Origin: DTPU01 sp963827855 | GTDB taxonomy: Bacteria > Planctomycetota > Phycisphaerae > Sedimentisphaerales > Anaerobacaceae | Reading direction: 5' to 3' | Assembly: GCA_963827855.1 (NCBI GenBank) | Contig: CAWHBY010000004.1 | Location: 372,001-436,000, forward strand | Length of the DNA stretch: 64,000 nucleotides | Shown: positions 1-8,880 of the stretch, in pieces | Position numbering within the stretch: position 1 is the stretch's first letter | How the letters are laid out: every line of letters starts with the position of its first letter | The notes under the pieces: model-generated | What the model was told of the DNA's origin: nothing | Databases searched by the model: none | The model's input: the letters and a program-made list of their open reading frames with translations, nothing else | Program-made: the position numbers and the translations under genes

Positions 1-1
1 G

Positions 2-308
2 TGCTTCGTCGTCGGCGCGATCGGCTGGGTGGGTGGAGTGGCCAACGTGATTCCCAGGCAGCACGCCCGGCTCTATGAGCTGGCGGTCGAACGCAAGGAT
101 ACACGCCGCCAGCCGGAGGCTGTTTTACAGGATGCTGCCCCTGCTGGAATTGATGGAGGGCGGCGGCAAGTATACGCAGTTCGTCAAGGCCGCTTGCGGC
201 CTTACCGGCCACAGGGTGGGACCGCCTCGAAGACCCCTGCTGCCCGCGACGGCCCAGGAGAAGGCGAGGCTTCGCCAGGCCATCCGCCAGTTGGGAGAGC
301 GAGGATGA
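2..308 (+). CDS. DapA-like (dihydrodipicolinate synthase / N-acetylneuraminate lyase family), 3' part only, frameshifted
   Basis: The gene enters from outside the window, so only about the last 100 residues are seen. Frame 2 from base 2 reads GAIGWVGGVANVIPRQHARL, the conserved late segment of the DapA/NanA aldolase family, and continues to about base 105. Homology then moves to frame 3, which reads RRLFYRMLPLLELMEGGGKY and ends in a DapA-like tail (LPATAQEKARLRQAI) at the stop at 306-308. One extra GC in the run near 103-108 would give a continuous reading through KDTRAASRRLFYRML. The family makes Schiff-base aldolases of the (beta/alpha)8 fold that act on pyruvate; the catalytic lysine lies outside the window, so substrate cannot be judged. 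The stop overlaps the next start as ATGA, suggesting translational coupling. The frameshift may be a sequencing error. Confidence 0.7.
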
Positions 309-1291
309 GCGGCACCGCCTCACGATCCGAATGCCGCACAGTCAAGCGGCCAAAGGTCTCCCTCGTGCGGCCCCGCGGCTGTCCGGCCGTGCTCGGCCTG
401 ATCGGCAACACGCCGCTGATCCCCATCCACTTCGGGCCGGAGCGGGTCACGATCCACGCGAAGGCCGAGTTCCTCAACCCCAGCGGCAGCATCAAGGACC
501 GCTTTGCCCGGGCGGTGATCATGGACGCAGAGCGGAGGGGGCTCATCAGCCGCCGTTCGATCATCCTCGAATGCAGCAGCGGCAACACGGGCATTGCCCT
601 GGCCATGATCGGCGCAGCCAAGGGCTATCGCGTGACAATCCTGATGTCCGAGGGCGCAAGCCAGGAGCGGCGCCAGTTGATCCACCAACTGGGCGCGGAG
701 CTGGTCCTGTTTGCCAGCGAGGGCCGCTACCAGACCGGCATCGAGATGTCTCGGGAGATGGCGGCCATGGACAAGCGGTACTTCCTGCCCTGCCAGTTCG
801 AGAACCGCCTCAACGTGGAAGACCACGAGCTGGGGACAGGCCAGGAGATCATCCGGCAGATGCCGGACTGCGTCGACGTGTTCGTCGCCGGATACGGCAC
901 CGGAGGCACGCTCGTGGGCGTGGGCAAGGCCGTGAAGGCCCGGTACGCAGAGGCCCGCGTGTACGCCATGGAGCCGGCAGAGGCAGCGGTCCTGGCTGGC
1001 GAGTGCCCGTGCTGCCACACCATCGAGGGCGTGGCAGATGGATTCATCCCTCCCCTGCTGCGAGGGGCCCCCATAGACGGCGAGGTCAAGGTCAGCAGCG
1101 CTGACGCCATGGCCATGACCCAGCGTCTGCACCGCGAACATGGCCTGCTGGTGGGCACGTCTTCAGGCGCGAACGTGGCTGCAGCGGTCCGTCTTGCCCA
1201 GCAGCTCCGTCCGAGAGGCGCGGTGGTCACCCTGCTCTGTGACCGCGCAGAGCGGTACTTCAGCACCAGTCTGTTCGCAGATAAACCCTAG
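305..1291 (+). CDS. Cysteine synthase-like PLP-dependent enzyme
   Basis: A 328-residue fold-type II PLP enzyme of the CysK/CBS family. The PLP lysine is K64 in NPSGSIKDR, the substrate loop is SSGNTG at about 91-96, and the phosphate-binding loop is GYGTGGT at about 196-202. A late SSGAN segment matches the C-terminal PLP-ring contact. Family members make cysteine from O-acetylserine and sulfide, or use other beta-replacement donors; the exact substrate is not shown here. The ATG at 305 was chosen because it overlaps the DapA-like stop (ATGA) and gives the family length. The open frame upstream of it is the shifted dapA frame, not a real extension. A CPCCH cluster near residue 237 is not part of the usual family consensus. 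Confidence 0.85.
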   Translation: MSGTASRSECRTVKRPKVSLVRPRGCPAVLGLIGNTPLIPIHFGPERVTIHAKAEFLNPSGSIKDRFARAVIMDAERRGLISRRSIILECSSGNTGIALAMIGAAKGYRVTILMSEGASQERRQLIHQLGAELVLFASEGRYQTGIEMSREMAAMDKRYFLPCQFENRLNVEDHELGTGQEIIRQMPDCVDVFVAGYGTGGTLVGVGKAVKARYAEARVYAMEPAEAAVLAGECPCCHTIEGVADGFIPPLLRGAPIDGEVKVSSADAMAMTQRLHREHGLLVGTSSGANVAAAVRLAQQLRPRGAVVTLLCDRAERYFSTSLFADKP

Positions 1292-1321
1292 AGAGCTTCT
1301 AATACAGGACTGAAGGATTTC

Positions 1322-1540
1322 TTGCCGCGAATAACGCGAATGGTCGCGAATGCTGACGCGGGGTCGTGGGATTGGGCATGTTCGCGGGTCCGCCGCCTGA
1401 TCCACGGCTTCGCCATGCCTCGGCGACCGTGTCGCCGAGGGCGCCCTTCGCAGTGGGCTGCTTGTCCAAGCGGCTTGGACCGCATCCCACCGCTCGGCCT
1501 TGATCATGCGGCTTATCCAATGGGCGAGAGATCCTTCCCC
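1322..1540 (+). repeat. Dispersed multi-hairpin repeat, copy A (left half only)
   Basis: It begins with the family end TTGCCGCGAATAACGCGAAT and runs through three of the family hairpins: CCACGGC-ttc-GCC, CTCGGCGAC-cgt-GTCGCCGAG (about 1419-1439) and TCCAAGC-g-GCTTGGA. It stops around 1540, just before the LhgO gene, so the right half is missing. It fills the gap between the cysteine-synthase-like gene and lhgO. Confidence 0.8.
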
Positions 1541-1583
1541 CCGCTGTAGACAACTCGGCTCGTGCCGGTACAATGGCTGCCCG

Positions 1584-2804
1584 ATGGGACCCAAAGTCGA
1601 CTTCGATGTGATCATCATTGGCGGTGGCATCGTGGGGCTGGCCACGGCCCACAGGCTCGGGTTGCGCTTTCGCCAGATCCATGTTGCCGTGCTGGAGAAG
1701 GAGCAGACTGTAGCCAGCCACCAGACGGGCCACAACTCCGGTGTCATCCATTCGGGCATCTACTACAAGCCCGGTTCTGCCAAGGCGAAGAACTGCGTGC
1801 GGGGTCGCCGTGAGCTGGTCGAGTTCGCAGGCCAGCACGGCGTTCCATTTGAGATCTGCGGCAAGATCATTGTGGCCACGCATCCCAAGGAGCTGCCCCG
1901 GCTGGAGACCATCTTCCAGAACGGCCTCAAGAATGGAGTCGAGGGCATCCGCCAGCTCAGCGGCCAGGAGATCCAACAGATCGAGCCTGACTGCCGGGGG
2001 AGCGCCGGCATCCTGGTCCCTTGCACGGGAATCATCGACTTCGTGGCCGTAGCCAAGGCGTTGGCGGCCCTGATGCAGGCCCATCACGAAGGCAACCAGG
2101 TGATCACGGGCCAGGAGGTGATCGGCCTCGATCGGCACGACTTCTATACCCGCGTGGTCACACGGAAGGAGGCCTTCACCACCCGCTTTGTCATCAACTG
2201 TGCGGGTCTGCAGAGCGATCGTGTCGCCCGACTTGATGGGATCGACGCTGGGCTCCGGATCATCCCGTTTCGGGGCGACTACCACGTCCTGTCCGCGGAC
2301 GCCAGCCGCAAGATCAGGAACCTGGTCTACCCGGTTCCTGACCCTACCTTTCCGTTCCTGGGCGTGCACTTCACCCGCAAGCTGGATGGCTCCGTGGAGT
2401 GCGGGCCCAATGCCGTGTTCTCCTTCAAACGCGAAGGGTACAGCCGGACTGCCTTCGACTGGAAGGATACGCGGGAATCCCTGGCCTTTGGCGGTACATG
2501 GAAGCTGTTTATGCGGAACTGGCGGTATGGCCTGGCCGAGTACGCAAGGGCGTTCTCGAAGAAGCGGTTCCTCAGGCAGTTGCAGAGGCTCATGCCCTCG
2601 CTGACTGCTGCCGACATCCGGCCCGGCGGCGCAGGCGTCAGGGCCCAGGCGGTTGGCCGTGACGGCAGGTGCATCGATGACTTCGTGATCGAGCAGGGTC
2701 GCAATGCCATACACGTGCTCAACGCCCCTTCCCCGGCCGCGACTGCGTGCCTGGCCATTGGTGACCACATCCAGACCCTGGCTGCGCGGCACTTTGGGCT
2801 CTAG
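1584..2804 (+). CDS. lhgO: L-2-hydroxyglutarate oxidase (LhgO family)
   Basis: A 406-residue FAD-dependent oxidoreductase of the DAO fold. The N-terminal dinucleotide motif GGGIVG is at residues 13-18, followed by the LhgO/YgaF signature HNSGVIHSGIYY at 50-61. The length matches E. coli LhgO (about 420). LhgO oxidises L-2-hydroxyglutarate to 2-oxoglutarate and passes electrons to the membrane quinone pool; it is usually a metabolite-repair or lysine-catabolism enzyme. The ATG at 1584 was preferred to an upstream start at 1500 because the FAD motif then lies the usual few residues in; no strong Shine-Dalgarno is visible. It stands alone between two copies of the dispersed repeat, so the neighbours do not add functional evidence. 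Confidence 0.88.
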   Translation: MGPKVDFDVIIIGGGIVGLATAHRLGLRFRQIHVAVLEKEQTVASHQTGHNSGVIHSGIYYKPGSAKAKNCVRGRRELVEFAGQHGVPFEICGKIIVATHPKELPRLETIFQNGLKNGVEGIRQLSGQEIQQIEPDCRGSAGILVPCTGIIDFVAVAKALAALMQAHHEGNQVITGQEVIGLDRHDFYTRVVTRKEAFTTRFVINCAGLQSDRVARLDGIDAGLRIIPFRGDYHVLSADASRKIRNLVYPVPDPTFPFLGVHFTRKLDGSVECGPNAVFSFKREGYSRTAFDWKDTRESLAFGGTWKLFMRNWRYGLAEYARAFSKKRFLRQLQRLMPSLTAADIRPGGAGVRAQAVGRDGRCIDDFVIEQGRNAIHVLNAPSPAATACLAIGDHIQTLAARHFGL

Positions 2805-2867
2805 GAGCCCCTAACAGAATGGCGGGGTGCAGAAACTTGCAGGGGCAGAGAGAAGAACTGAAGGAGA

Positions 2868-3320
2868 TTTGGCCGCGAACCCCGCTGACTCCGCGAACGG
2901 CTGACGCCTTGGACAGCGATCTTGCCGTGTCCGTGGCATCGCCGTACGCGCCGCTTCGCGTCTACCGGTACGCTGGAGCGTACCGGGTGAGCTTCGTAGG
3001 CCTCCGCTTGAGCAAACGAGCTTGCTCCGCGGAGCCCTCCTCGCTCACAGGCGTACGGCTTGACTCCCTGGCGAGAGTGCCAATCGGTCTAGCCTTTCTG
3101 ACAGCAAAGACGTATCGCCCACAGAGTAAGCCGCCGGATCGAGGCCGAGCAGTGGGATGCGGTCCAAGCTTGCTTGGACAAGCAGCTCATTGCGAAGGCC
3201 GCCCTCGACGACAGGGTCGTCGAGGCACGGCGAAGCCGTGGATCAGGCGGCGGAGCCTCGAACGCGTCGTAACCTACGACCCCGCGTCAGCGTTCGCGGA
3301 GTTAGCGGGGTTCGCGGCAG
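2868..3320 (-). repeat. Dispersed multi-hairpin repeat, copy B (reverse orientation)
   Basis: A full-length copy in the opposite sense to copy A, bounded by TTGGCCGCGAAC... and ...GGGGTTCGCGGC. Hairpins include GGTACGC/GCGTACC near 2969-2990, TCCAAGC/GCTTGGA near 3172-3187, and CCTCGACGAC/GTCGTCGAGG at about 3203-3224. The last differs from copies A and G at several paired positions. The open frame across 2819-3349 is a by-product of this repeat. It fills the lhgO-priA gap. Confidence 0.85.
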
Positions 3321-3388
3321 ACAATCCTACTCCTGACGTAGATATGTAGAGGGTGAGACCAGAATCCGTGAGAAACGCGGGTAGGGCG

Positions 3389-5776
3389 ATGGATATGGAT
3401 CCACGTAGTGCAGAGGGCAGCCTGTTTGAACTCGCTCCAGCGGAGGCCGTAGTCGGCTCCAGCCACGTAATCGAGGTGGCCTTCGACACAGGGTCCGACA
3501 TGCTGTTCTCGTACAGGGTGCCGGAGTCCCTTTGGCCCCTCAAGATGGGTCAGCGGGTCGAGGCGCCCTTTGGGAAGGGCAACCGGCCTCAGGTCGGATT
3601 CTGCGTGGCCGTCGAGGCGGCAGAACCGGCCGCCAAGTGTGCAAAGGCCCGCGGTCAAGGAAGGGCCATCGTGCTCAAGACCGTGGCGCGGATCGTGGAT
3701 CCGGAGCCCCTGTTGGATTCCCACCTCCAGGCCCTTGCCCGCTGGATCTCCAGCTACTACGTCTGCCCCCTGGGCCAGGTGTTGGGGGCCATGGTGCCGG
3801 GTGCGGTCAAGCACGGGGCGGGCGTCAAGATGGAGCGGCGGATCTTTCTGCTCGCCACAGCAGTTGACTCGGCCGGCCAGGTCAAGGGCGCAAAGCAAAG
3901 GCGGATCATCGAGCTGCTGGGCCAGCACAAGGCCGAAGACGAGACCTCGGCCGTCTCTCTCGATGAAGTGCTCCACGAGGCCGAATGTACGATACTGCCG
4001 GTCAAGCAACTGACCGGTCGCCAGATCGTTCGGATCATCCAGCAGCCCAAAATCACTGCTGCCAGCCTCAAACTCGGGCCTGCTGCTGGCTCCGAAGATG
4101 GGGGCATCGTGCTCAATGACGACCAACAGAGGGCCCTGGACCACCTGGTTGAGGCAGCCCGATCCGCCGCATTCGGCGTGACGCTCTTGCACGGCGTCAC
4201 GGACAGCGGCAAGACGGAGGTCTATATCAGGGCCATCCAGGAGGTGCTCCAGCAGGGTCGTGGGGCGATCGTCCTCCTGCCCGAGATTGCGCTGACGACC
4301 CAGACCCTGCAGCGATTCAGCAGCCGGTTTTCCCAACTGGCGGTCATGCACTCCGGCCTGACCGGACCCCAACGGAACTACCAGTGGCAGCGGATCAGGT
4401 CGGGCGAGGCCCGCGTGGTCGTCGGCGCAAGGTCGGCCGTGTTCGCGCCCCTGCCGCACCTGGGCCTCATCGTGGTGGACGAGGAGCACGACGCCGGCTA
4501 CAAACAGGATACAGTGCCGCGGTATCACGCCAGGGACGTGGCCATCAAACGGTGCCAGTTGGCCAGTGCCCACTGCCTGCTCGGCAGTGCCACACCTTCC
4601 CTCGAGACCCTGCACAACTGCCGGGACAAGGGCCACTTCTCGCTGATCCGCCTGCCCAAACGCGTCAAGCAGTTGCCCCTGCCGACCATGAAGCTGGTCG
4701 ACCTCCGCCAGGATCGGGACGTCCGCAGCGGCAGGACCCTGATCAGTGAACCCCTGGCCAAGGAACTCCAGGCAGTGCTGGCCAGGAAGGAGCAGGCGAT
4801 CCTCCTGCTCAACCGCAGGGGGTTCAGCAACTTCGTGCTCTGCCCATCGTGCAAGCATACCCTACGGTGCCGCAATTGCGACGTGACCCTGACCTTCCAC
4901 AAGTCCAGGGGCCTCAAGGCAGACCGCCTGCAGACGGTCGTGGGGCCGCACATCGAGGGCGGATACGCGATCTGTCACTACTGCCAGGCCCAGAGCCTGG
5001 TCCCCAAGGCCTGCCCCCTGTGCGGGACTCGCATGGTCCTGATCGGTCTGGGGTCACAGCGGCTCGAAGAGGAGGTCGCAGCCCGTTTTCAGGGGGCCCG
5101 CGTGGCCAGGATCGACAGCGACTCCATGGCGCCCGACGACTACTTCAAGATCCTGCAGGACTTCGCAGAGGGCCGCATCGACGTCCTGGCAGGGACCCAG
5201 ATGCTGGCCAAGGGACTTCACTTCCCCAACGTCACCCTGGTGGGCATCATCAGCGCGGACACCTCCCTCTACGTGCCGGACTTTCGTGCCAACGAGAGGA
5301 CCTTCCAACTGATCTGCCAGGTGGCAGGCCGGGCAGGCAGATCCGAGAAGCCAGGCGTGGTGTTCGTCCAGACCTTCCTGCCAGACCAGCCCGCAATCCG
5401 GTTCGCCCTGGCGAATGACTTTGACGGCTTTGTGGAAGAGGAGGTCAAGCACCGCGAGGCCTGCTTCCTGCCCCCCTTCTGGCGGCTGTCTCTCGTGACC
5501 CTCCGTGATCCGCTCTACGCCAAACTCGAGGCTGCAGCAGACCGGTGGAGGCAGCGGATCGACGTGACCGTGGCCAGTCACGGCCTCTCAGCCAAGGTCC
5601 GTGGCCCCTCGCCTGCGGCGATCAGCCGGATCCAGCGGTATCACAGGATACAGATCATGGTCCAGACCCCGGATTCAGGCACGATGCAGAGGCTCTTCGC
5701 GTCCCTCAGGGCCCAGGCGCAGATCAGGCCCAACGTCCAGGCAGCCATTGATATCGATGCGGTGCATCTGCTGTGA
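3389..5776 (+). CDS. priA: Primosomal protein N' (PriA replication-restart helicase)
   Basis: A 795-residue superfamily 2 helicase that reloads the replisome at collapsed forks. Features in order: N-terminal DNA-binding domain (about 1-100, with VAFDTGSDMLFSYRVP); Walker A HGVTDSGKTEVY at about 267-278; Walker B VVDEEHD at about 360; and the split zinc-binding insertion between about 484 and 545, with four CxxC pairs (CPSC, CRNC, CHYC, CPLC). The helicase C-terminal half includes GTQMLAKGLHFPNV and QVAGRAGR. E. coli PriA is 732 residues. The ATG at 3389 is preferred to an earlier GTG at 3353; neither has a strong Shine-Dalgarno. The Walker A has D where most PriA proteins have G, which is mild. 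Confidence 0.95.
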   Translation: MDMDPRSAEGSLFELAPAEAVVGSSHVIEVAFDTGSDMLFSYRVPESLWPLKMGQRVEAPFGKGNRPQVGFCVAVEAAEPAAKCAKARGQGRAIVLKTVARIVDPEPLLDSHLQALARWISSYYVCPLGQVLGAMVPGAVKHGAGVKMERRIFLLATAVDSAGQVKGAKQRRIIELLGQHKAEDETSAVSLDEVLHEAECTILPVKQLTGRQIVRIIQQPKITAASLKLGPAAGSEDGGIVLNDDQQRALDHLVEAARSAAFGVTLLHGVTDSGKTEVYIRAIQEVLQQGRGAIVLLPEIALTTQTLQRFSSRFSQLAVMHSGLTGPQRNYQWQRIRSGEARVVVGARSAVFAPLPHLGLIVVDEEHDAGYKQDTVPRYHARDVAIKRCQLASAHCLLGSATPSLETLHNCRDKGHFSLIRLPKRVKQLPLPTMKLVDLRQDRDVRSGRTLISEPLAKELQAVLARKEQAILLLNRRGFSNFVLCPSCKHTLRCRNCDVTLTFHKSRGLKADRLQTVVGPHIEGGYAICHYCQAQSLVPKACPLCGTRMVLIGLGSQRLEEEVAARFQGARVARIDSDSMAPDDYFKILQDFAEGRIDVLAGTQMLAKGLHFPNVTLVGIISADTSLYVPDFRANERTFQLICQVAGRAGRSEKPGVVFVQTFLPDQPAIRFALANDFDGFVEEEVKHREACFLPPFWRLSLVTLRDPLYAKLEAAADRWRQRIDVTVASHGLSAKVRGPSPAAISRIQRYHRIQIMVQTPDSGTMQRLFASLRAQAQIRPNVQAAIDIDAVHLL

Positions 5777-6109
5777 GGTGCGGTGAGGTGGGGAAAGGGC
5801 GAAACGGAGAATCGGAGAGAGGGTCAGAAGGTGAGAGGGTGAGACAGAGGCTGAGCAGGATGCGCCAAACGGCGAGCGGGCGCGGGGCTATGGTTTCCTG
5901 AACCACTGCCGATCCGCCTTTGGCGGGCCATCCCGAGTCGCCACCCGCTACGCGGGCAGCATGTGAAAGAGACCGCCTCCATCGCTAGTCATCCTGAGGC
6001 GCAGCCGAAGGATCTCTGTTTGTGACGAGAGGGCCAGCCTGTATCGCAACTGGCTTCCTCGATTTGTGAGGGATACATTGAAACCCCCGGCGAGCCCTGC
6101 TCGCCTTCC
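5777..6109. other. Intergenic gap, no gene seen
   Basis: Between priA and the convergent beta-helix gene. The first 90 bases are purine-rich with imperfect GGTGAG/GAGAGG repeats. The rest shows no coding pattern on either strand. Confidence 0.6.
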
Positions 6110-7861
6110 CTATCTCGACTCAGGATTGCCTCCTGATCCGAGCCAACGGGAGGCCAGTATAGCCAGGTCCTTGAAACCCACCACGCAGTCCCCATCGATG
6201 TCGCCAGCAACGATTGTCTCGCAGACCGGCTTGCCGAAGTAGCTCTTGCTCGCCTCAGCAGTGCCACCATAGGCGCCCATGTTGACCCTGCCTCCGTTGG
6301 GGAACGGCTCCAGGCCAATGGGTGTATTGGGATCACCGGCGTCTATGCATGGGCTGGTCACACTGTCCTTGACCCAGGTCTGCGCCTCGGCGTCCCGACG
6401 CCCCGCCTGGGATTTGAGGTGGTAGTCACCCTCAACAAAGGGCCCGCCGTCGCTATCCACATTCCCGCTTTGCATCGGCCAGTACCCTTGATCTACCAAG
6501 CAAGGGTCGACGTTGGTGTTGCCCTGTCCCCAGACCACGACACCATTGGTGTCCACAACGTTGGATTGCCCTCCGTTGATGTTGCAGTATGCGACCAGCA
6601 GCGGTGTGGATGAAGGCACTATGGCAGGAGCATCATCAGCCACGATCGAATTGACGATGGTGGCATGACCCTTGGTCGACTTGTAGAGGATCGCCCTGCC
6701 CCTACCCGCCTTGTTCTGTGCCAGGGTGCAGTTGAGCAGGTCGAGGTTCGTATACCAGCCAGCCCACAGCGCCCCCCCCCCGGAAGCCTGGTTCCCGCAC
6801 AGGAGGGTATTCCTCAGACGAACATCCCCACCCGTGCTGATTAAGAGCCCTCCCCCTTCCGCTTGCGCGAGGTTTGCCGTGACACGGCAATTCACCATTT
6901 CCTTAGTCCCGTTCACGCCGTAGTAGACACCTCCTCCGCGCAGGGCGGAGTTGCCGCTGATAAGACAGTCCACAATCGTCTGTCCCCCGTCCAGCATCGC
7001 GCCGCCGCCGGATCCGCCCGCATTGCCGATGATCTGGCAGGACTCAATGGAGATGGAGTCGCAATTGACGTTCATTCCTCCTCCATTGTCTGCGTAGTTC
7101 TGCCGGAACACGGATCTCAACAGACTGCCTGTACACGAGTACACATCGAGGCCCCCGCCCCAACTTGCTGAGTTCCCGCAGAACGTGCACTGATCGATCC
7201 ATAGGCCGGTGCAGTGCTGCAGATCTGCCCCGCCTCCGTAAACGGCATAATTGCCGATGAAGGTACATCTCTGAACAGACAAGCCATTGCAGCCGTTGGC
7301 ACGCAGGCCCGCGCCACGGGCCGTGGAGGAAGCATCCTCTCTCCCGGTGAGGTTCGCGAAGCCTCCCGACAAAGTCAGCCCGCCGAGCCCTATTGCCGAG
7401 GAGTACTCGGTTTCTGCGATGTTACAGCTATTCTCTTTGCGTGAGAGTTCACTCTCAAGATCACAGGGATCTGCCACAGGAACATCATCCCCAGCCAGGT
7501 CCCCGGACAGTATGGTCCTGAAGGCGACGACGTCATTGGCATTCGGGTCCGCCTGCCCGCGCCCTGCGTATCCACCCAGCAGACTGACGCCCGAGGCCGG
7601 CACAAACGACGCCCTCCGATCACGTGTCCCCTCAGGGTGGGCTGCACTTCGATCCGGCTTGTAGGTGCCCTGGGCCACCCGAACCTCATCCCCCGCCTTG
7701 GCGACAGCCAGGCCGTCCTGGAGATACTTGTACGCTTTCTGCCAGGACGATCCATCGCCGCCCGCGGGCGCAGTGCCATCCACGTAGACGACCCTCGCCG
7801 ACGTAGGCCCCGAAAGTACGCTTGCCGTTACCAGGGCTGCCGCCAACAGCCCGATTCTCAT
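6110..7861 (-). CDS. Secreted parallel beta-helix protein with dockerin-like C-terminus
   Basis: A 583-residue secreted protein. The start MRIGLLAAALVTASVLSG is a clear signal peptide, and an AAGGGCGAG stretch precedes the ATG at 7861. Residues of about 30-100 read VVYVDGTAPAGGDGSSW...YLQDGL, the opening used by right-handed beta-helix polymorphic proteins. The body holds many short glycine/asparagine-rich coils (for example IIGNAGGSGGGAMLDGG, VTANLAQAEGGGLLI) typical of pectate-lyase-like or Pmp-like folds. The last 30 residues, GDIDGDCVVGFKDLAILASR, resemble the dockerin-type calcium-binding repeat on many planctomycete extracellular proteins. It probably binds or acts on a surface polysaccharide; no catalytic residues can be assigned. 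It is monocistronic. Confidence 0.8.
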   Translation of the reverse strand: MRIGLLAAALVTASVLSGPTSARVVYVDGTAPAGGDGSSWQKAYKYLQDGLAVAKAGDEVRVAQGTYKPDRSAAHPEGTRDRRASFVPASGVSLLGGYAGRGQADPNANDVVAFRTILSGDLAGDDVPVADPCDLESELSRKENSCNIAETEYSSAIGLGGLTLSGGFANLTGREDASSTARGAGLRANGCNGLSVQRCTFIGNYAVYGGGADLQHCTGLWIDQCTFCGNSASWGGGLDVYSCTGSLLRSVFRQNYADNGGGMNVNCDSISIESCQIIGNAGGSGGGAMLDGGQTIVDCLISGNSALRGGGVYYGVNGTKEMVNCRVTANLAQAEGGGLLISTGGDVRLRNTLLCGNQASGGGALWAGWYTNLDLLNCTLAQNKAGRGRAILYKSTKGHATIVNSIVADDAPAIVPSSTPLLVAYCNINGGQSNVVDTNGVVVWGQGNTNVDPCLVDQGYWPMQSGNVDSDGGPFVEGDYHLKSQAGRRDAEAQTWVKDSVTSPCIDAGDPNTPIGLEPFPNGGRVNMGAYGGTAEASKSYFGKPVCETIVAGDIDGDCVVGFKDLAILASRWLGSGGNPESR

Positions 7862-8104
7862 CTCGCCCTTGTTCACGCCACCAGTCCGCATGTCGCTTGT
7901 CTCCATGACGGCCCTTGACCGCTGCACACGCAGACCCCAGTATACCACAGTGACGGCCATGGACGCACACCCCTCCCTCGCCTTCCTACCTTCTTACCTT
8001 CTTACCTTCTTCCTTTCCCGCCGAGACGGATCGGCGTGCCGAGGGGCTCCCCCCAGAGCGATCCCGTGCCCGGCAACCCAAAGAGGTTTTGCCGGAGGTT
8101 CTAG
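7862..8104. other. Intergenic gap with pyrimidine-rich tandem repeat
   Basis: Upstream of the beta-helix gene. At about 7984-8010 there are three tandem TACCTTCT units (purine-rich on the minus strand). No gene is seen. Confidence 0.5.
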
Positions 8105-8133
8105 TTGCATCCGCTAGGTCGTTCTGCTATAGT
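8105..8133 (+). promoter_or_regulatory. Sigma-70-type promoter of tRNA-Pro
   Basis: TTGCAT at 8105-8110, a 17-nt spacer, and TATAGT at 8128-8133. It lies 14 nt before the tRNA, as expected for a short leader. Confidence 0.65.
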
Positions 8134-8147
8134 GCCTTACTCGATCT

Positions 8148-8223
8148 CGGGGAGTAGCTCAGCTTGGCTTAGAGCGCTTGGTTCGGGACCAAGAGGTCGC
8201 TGGTTCAAATCCAGTCTCCCCGA
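8148..8223 (+). tRNA. tRNA-Pro (CGG)
   Basis: A full cloverleaf can be drawn. The acceptor arm CGGGGAG (8148-8154) pairs with CTCCCCG (8216-8222), with discriminator A at 8223. The D-arm is GCTC/GAGC. The anticodon stem CTTGG/CCAAG encloses the loop TTCGGGA, giving anticodon CGG, and the T-arm is GCTGG-TTCAAAT-CCAGT. No CCA is encoded. It reads CCG proline codons. Confidence 0.95.
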
Positions 8224-8296
8224 CTGGAAAAAAGCAAGAGGCCCGCCTTCATGGCGGGCCTTTTGCTTTTTGGGCGGAGCCCTTTGAATCAGCGAC
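8207..8296 (+). repeat. Direct repeat, first copy: tRNA 3' end plus terminator
   Basis: 90 bp covering the tRNA T-loop and acceptor 3' half, the terminator and following bases. It is repeated at 8411-8500 with only a few substitutions. Duplication of a tRNA 3' end is the usual scar of integrase-mediated insertion. Confidence 0.8.
8230..8271 (+). terminator. Rho-independent terminator of tRNA-Pro
   Basis: The stem AAAAGCAAGAGGCCCGCC pairs with GGCGGGCCTTTTGCTTTT around a TTCAT loop, followed by a T-run. It starts 6 nt after the tRNA. Confidence 0.85.
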
Positions 8297-8410
8297 TAGC
8301 CGCGAAGCGGCGTTGATGGTTCACACCGAAGGTGCCGCGCAGGGGCTGCGGAGCGGCCCCGGAGCGACACCAAAGGGGCCCCGTAGGGACCGCGAAGCGG
8401 TGCCGAAGGG
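8297..8410. repeat. Chain of short GAA-loop hairpins between the two tRNA-end copies
   Basis: Consecutive small palindromes share a GAA or GAAG loop: GCCGCGAAGCGGC, CACCGAAGGTG and ACCGCGAAGCGGT. They resemble the hairpin style of the large dispersed repeat but are not one of its copies. No coding potential is seen. Confidence 0.55.
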
Positions 8411-8500
8411 AAATCCAGTCTCCCCGACTGGAAAAAAGCAAGAGGCCTGCCTTCATGGCGGGCCTCTTGCTTTTTGGGCGCAGCCCTTTGAACCAGCGAC
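8411..8500 (+). repeat. Direct repeat, second copy: duplicated tRNA 3' end plus terminator
   Basis: Second copy of the 8207-8296 block, 204 bp further on. Its terminator stem (8432-8475) differs at wobble positions, and each copy keeps one G-U pair. The tRNA 5' half is absent, so this is not a second tRNA. Confidence 0.8.
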
Positions 8501-8652
8501 GCAGCACGCAATGTCCCAAAAACCATGTAACACTGCACCGGTCTGGGCGTCTCTTTACAGTAGTCGGGCGGTTTGTCAATTGGCCTGTAATTGGAGACAT
8601 TTGAGGCCGTTCAGGCGAAGCGCCGGGGTTTTTCCTCGACCCCCAGATTAGT

Positions 8653-8682
8653 TTGACTCAGGAACACGGATTGTGATAAGAT
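8653..8682 (+). promoter_or_regulatory. Candidate promoter of the VTC-DUF4956-HlyD-TolC operon
   Basis: TTGACT at 8653-8658, an 18-nt spacer, and TAAGAT at 8677-8682. It would leave a leader of about 190 nt before the first gene. Confidence 0.5.
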
Positions 8683-8880
8683 GGTTAATAGCAAGGGAAT
8701 GTGGAATTGGATACCCGCGGCTTGCAGGTAGGCGGGCAATTGGGGATTCAGTGCGTGGGGCCTTGTCGTGCGTTCAGGCCGCGCACAACCGGGGGGAAGA
8801 GAATCTGAATGTTCGTCGCTCTGAGGTCCCGGGCGAAGCAGCCCTAGGGACCTTGGTGTGTTTGTGTCGAAGGAATCGGA

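Noticed and set aside
2819..3349. 176-residue open frame over repeat B
   Set aside because: The frame follows the repeat and is not kept open in other copies; the variation between copies preserves hairpins, not codons.
3302..4858. 518-residue minus-strand open frame opposite priA
   Set aside because: High-GC antisense shadow; low-complexity composition and no family motif, while priA is unmistakable.
8411..8500. Second tRNA gene
   Set aside because: Only the 3' half is present; no D-arm or anticodon arm precedes it.
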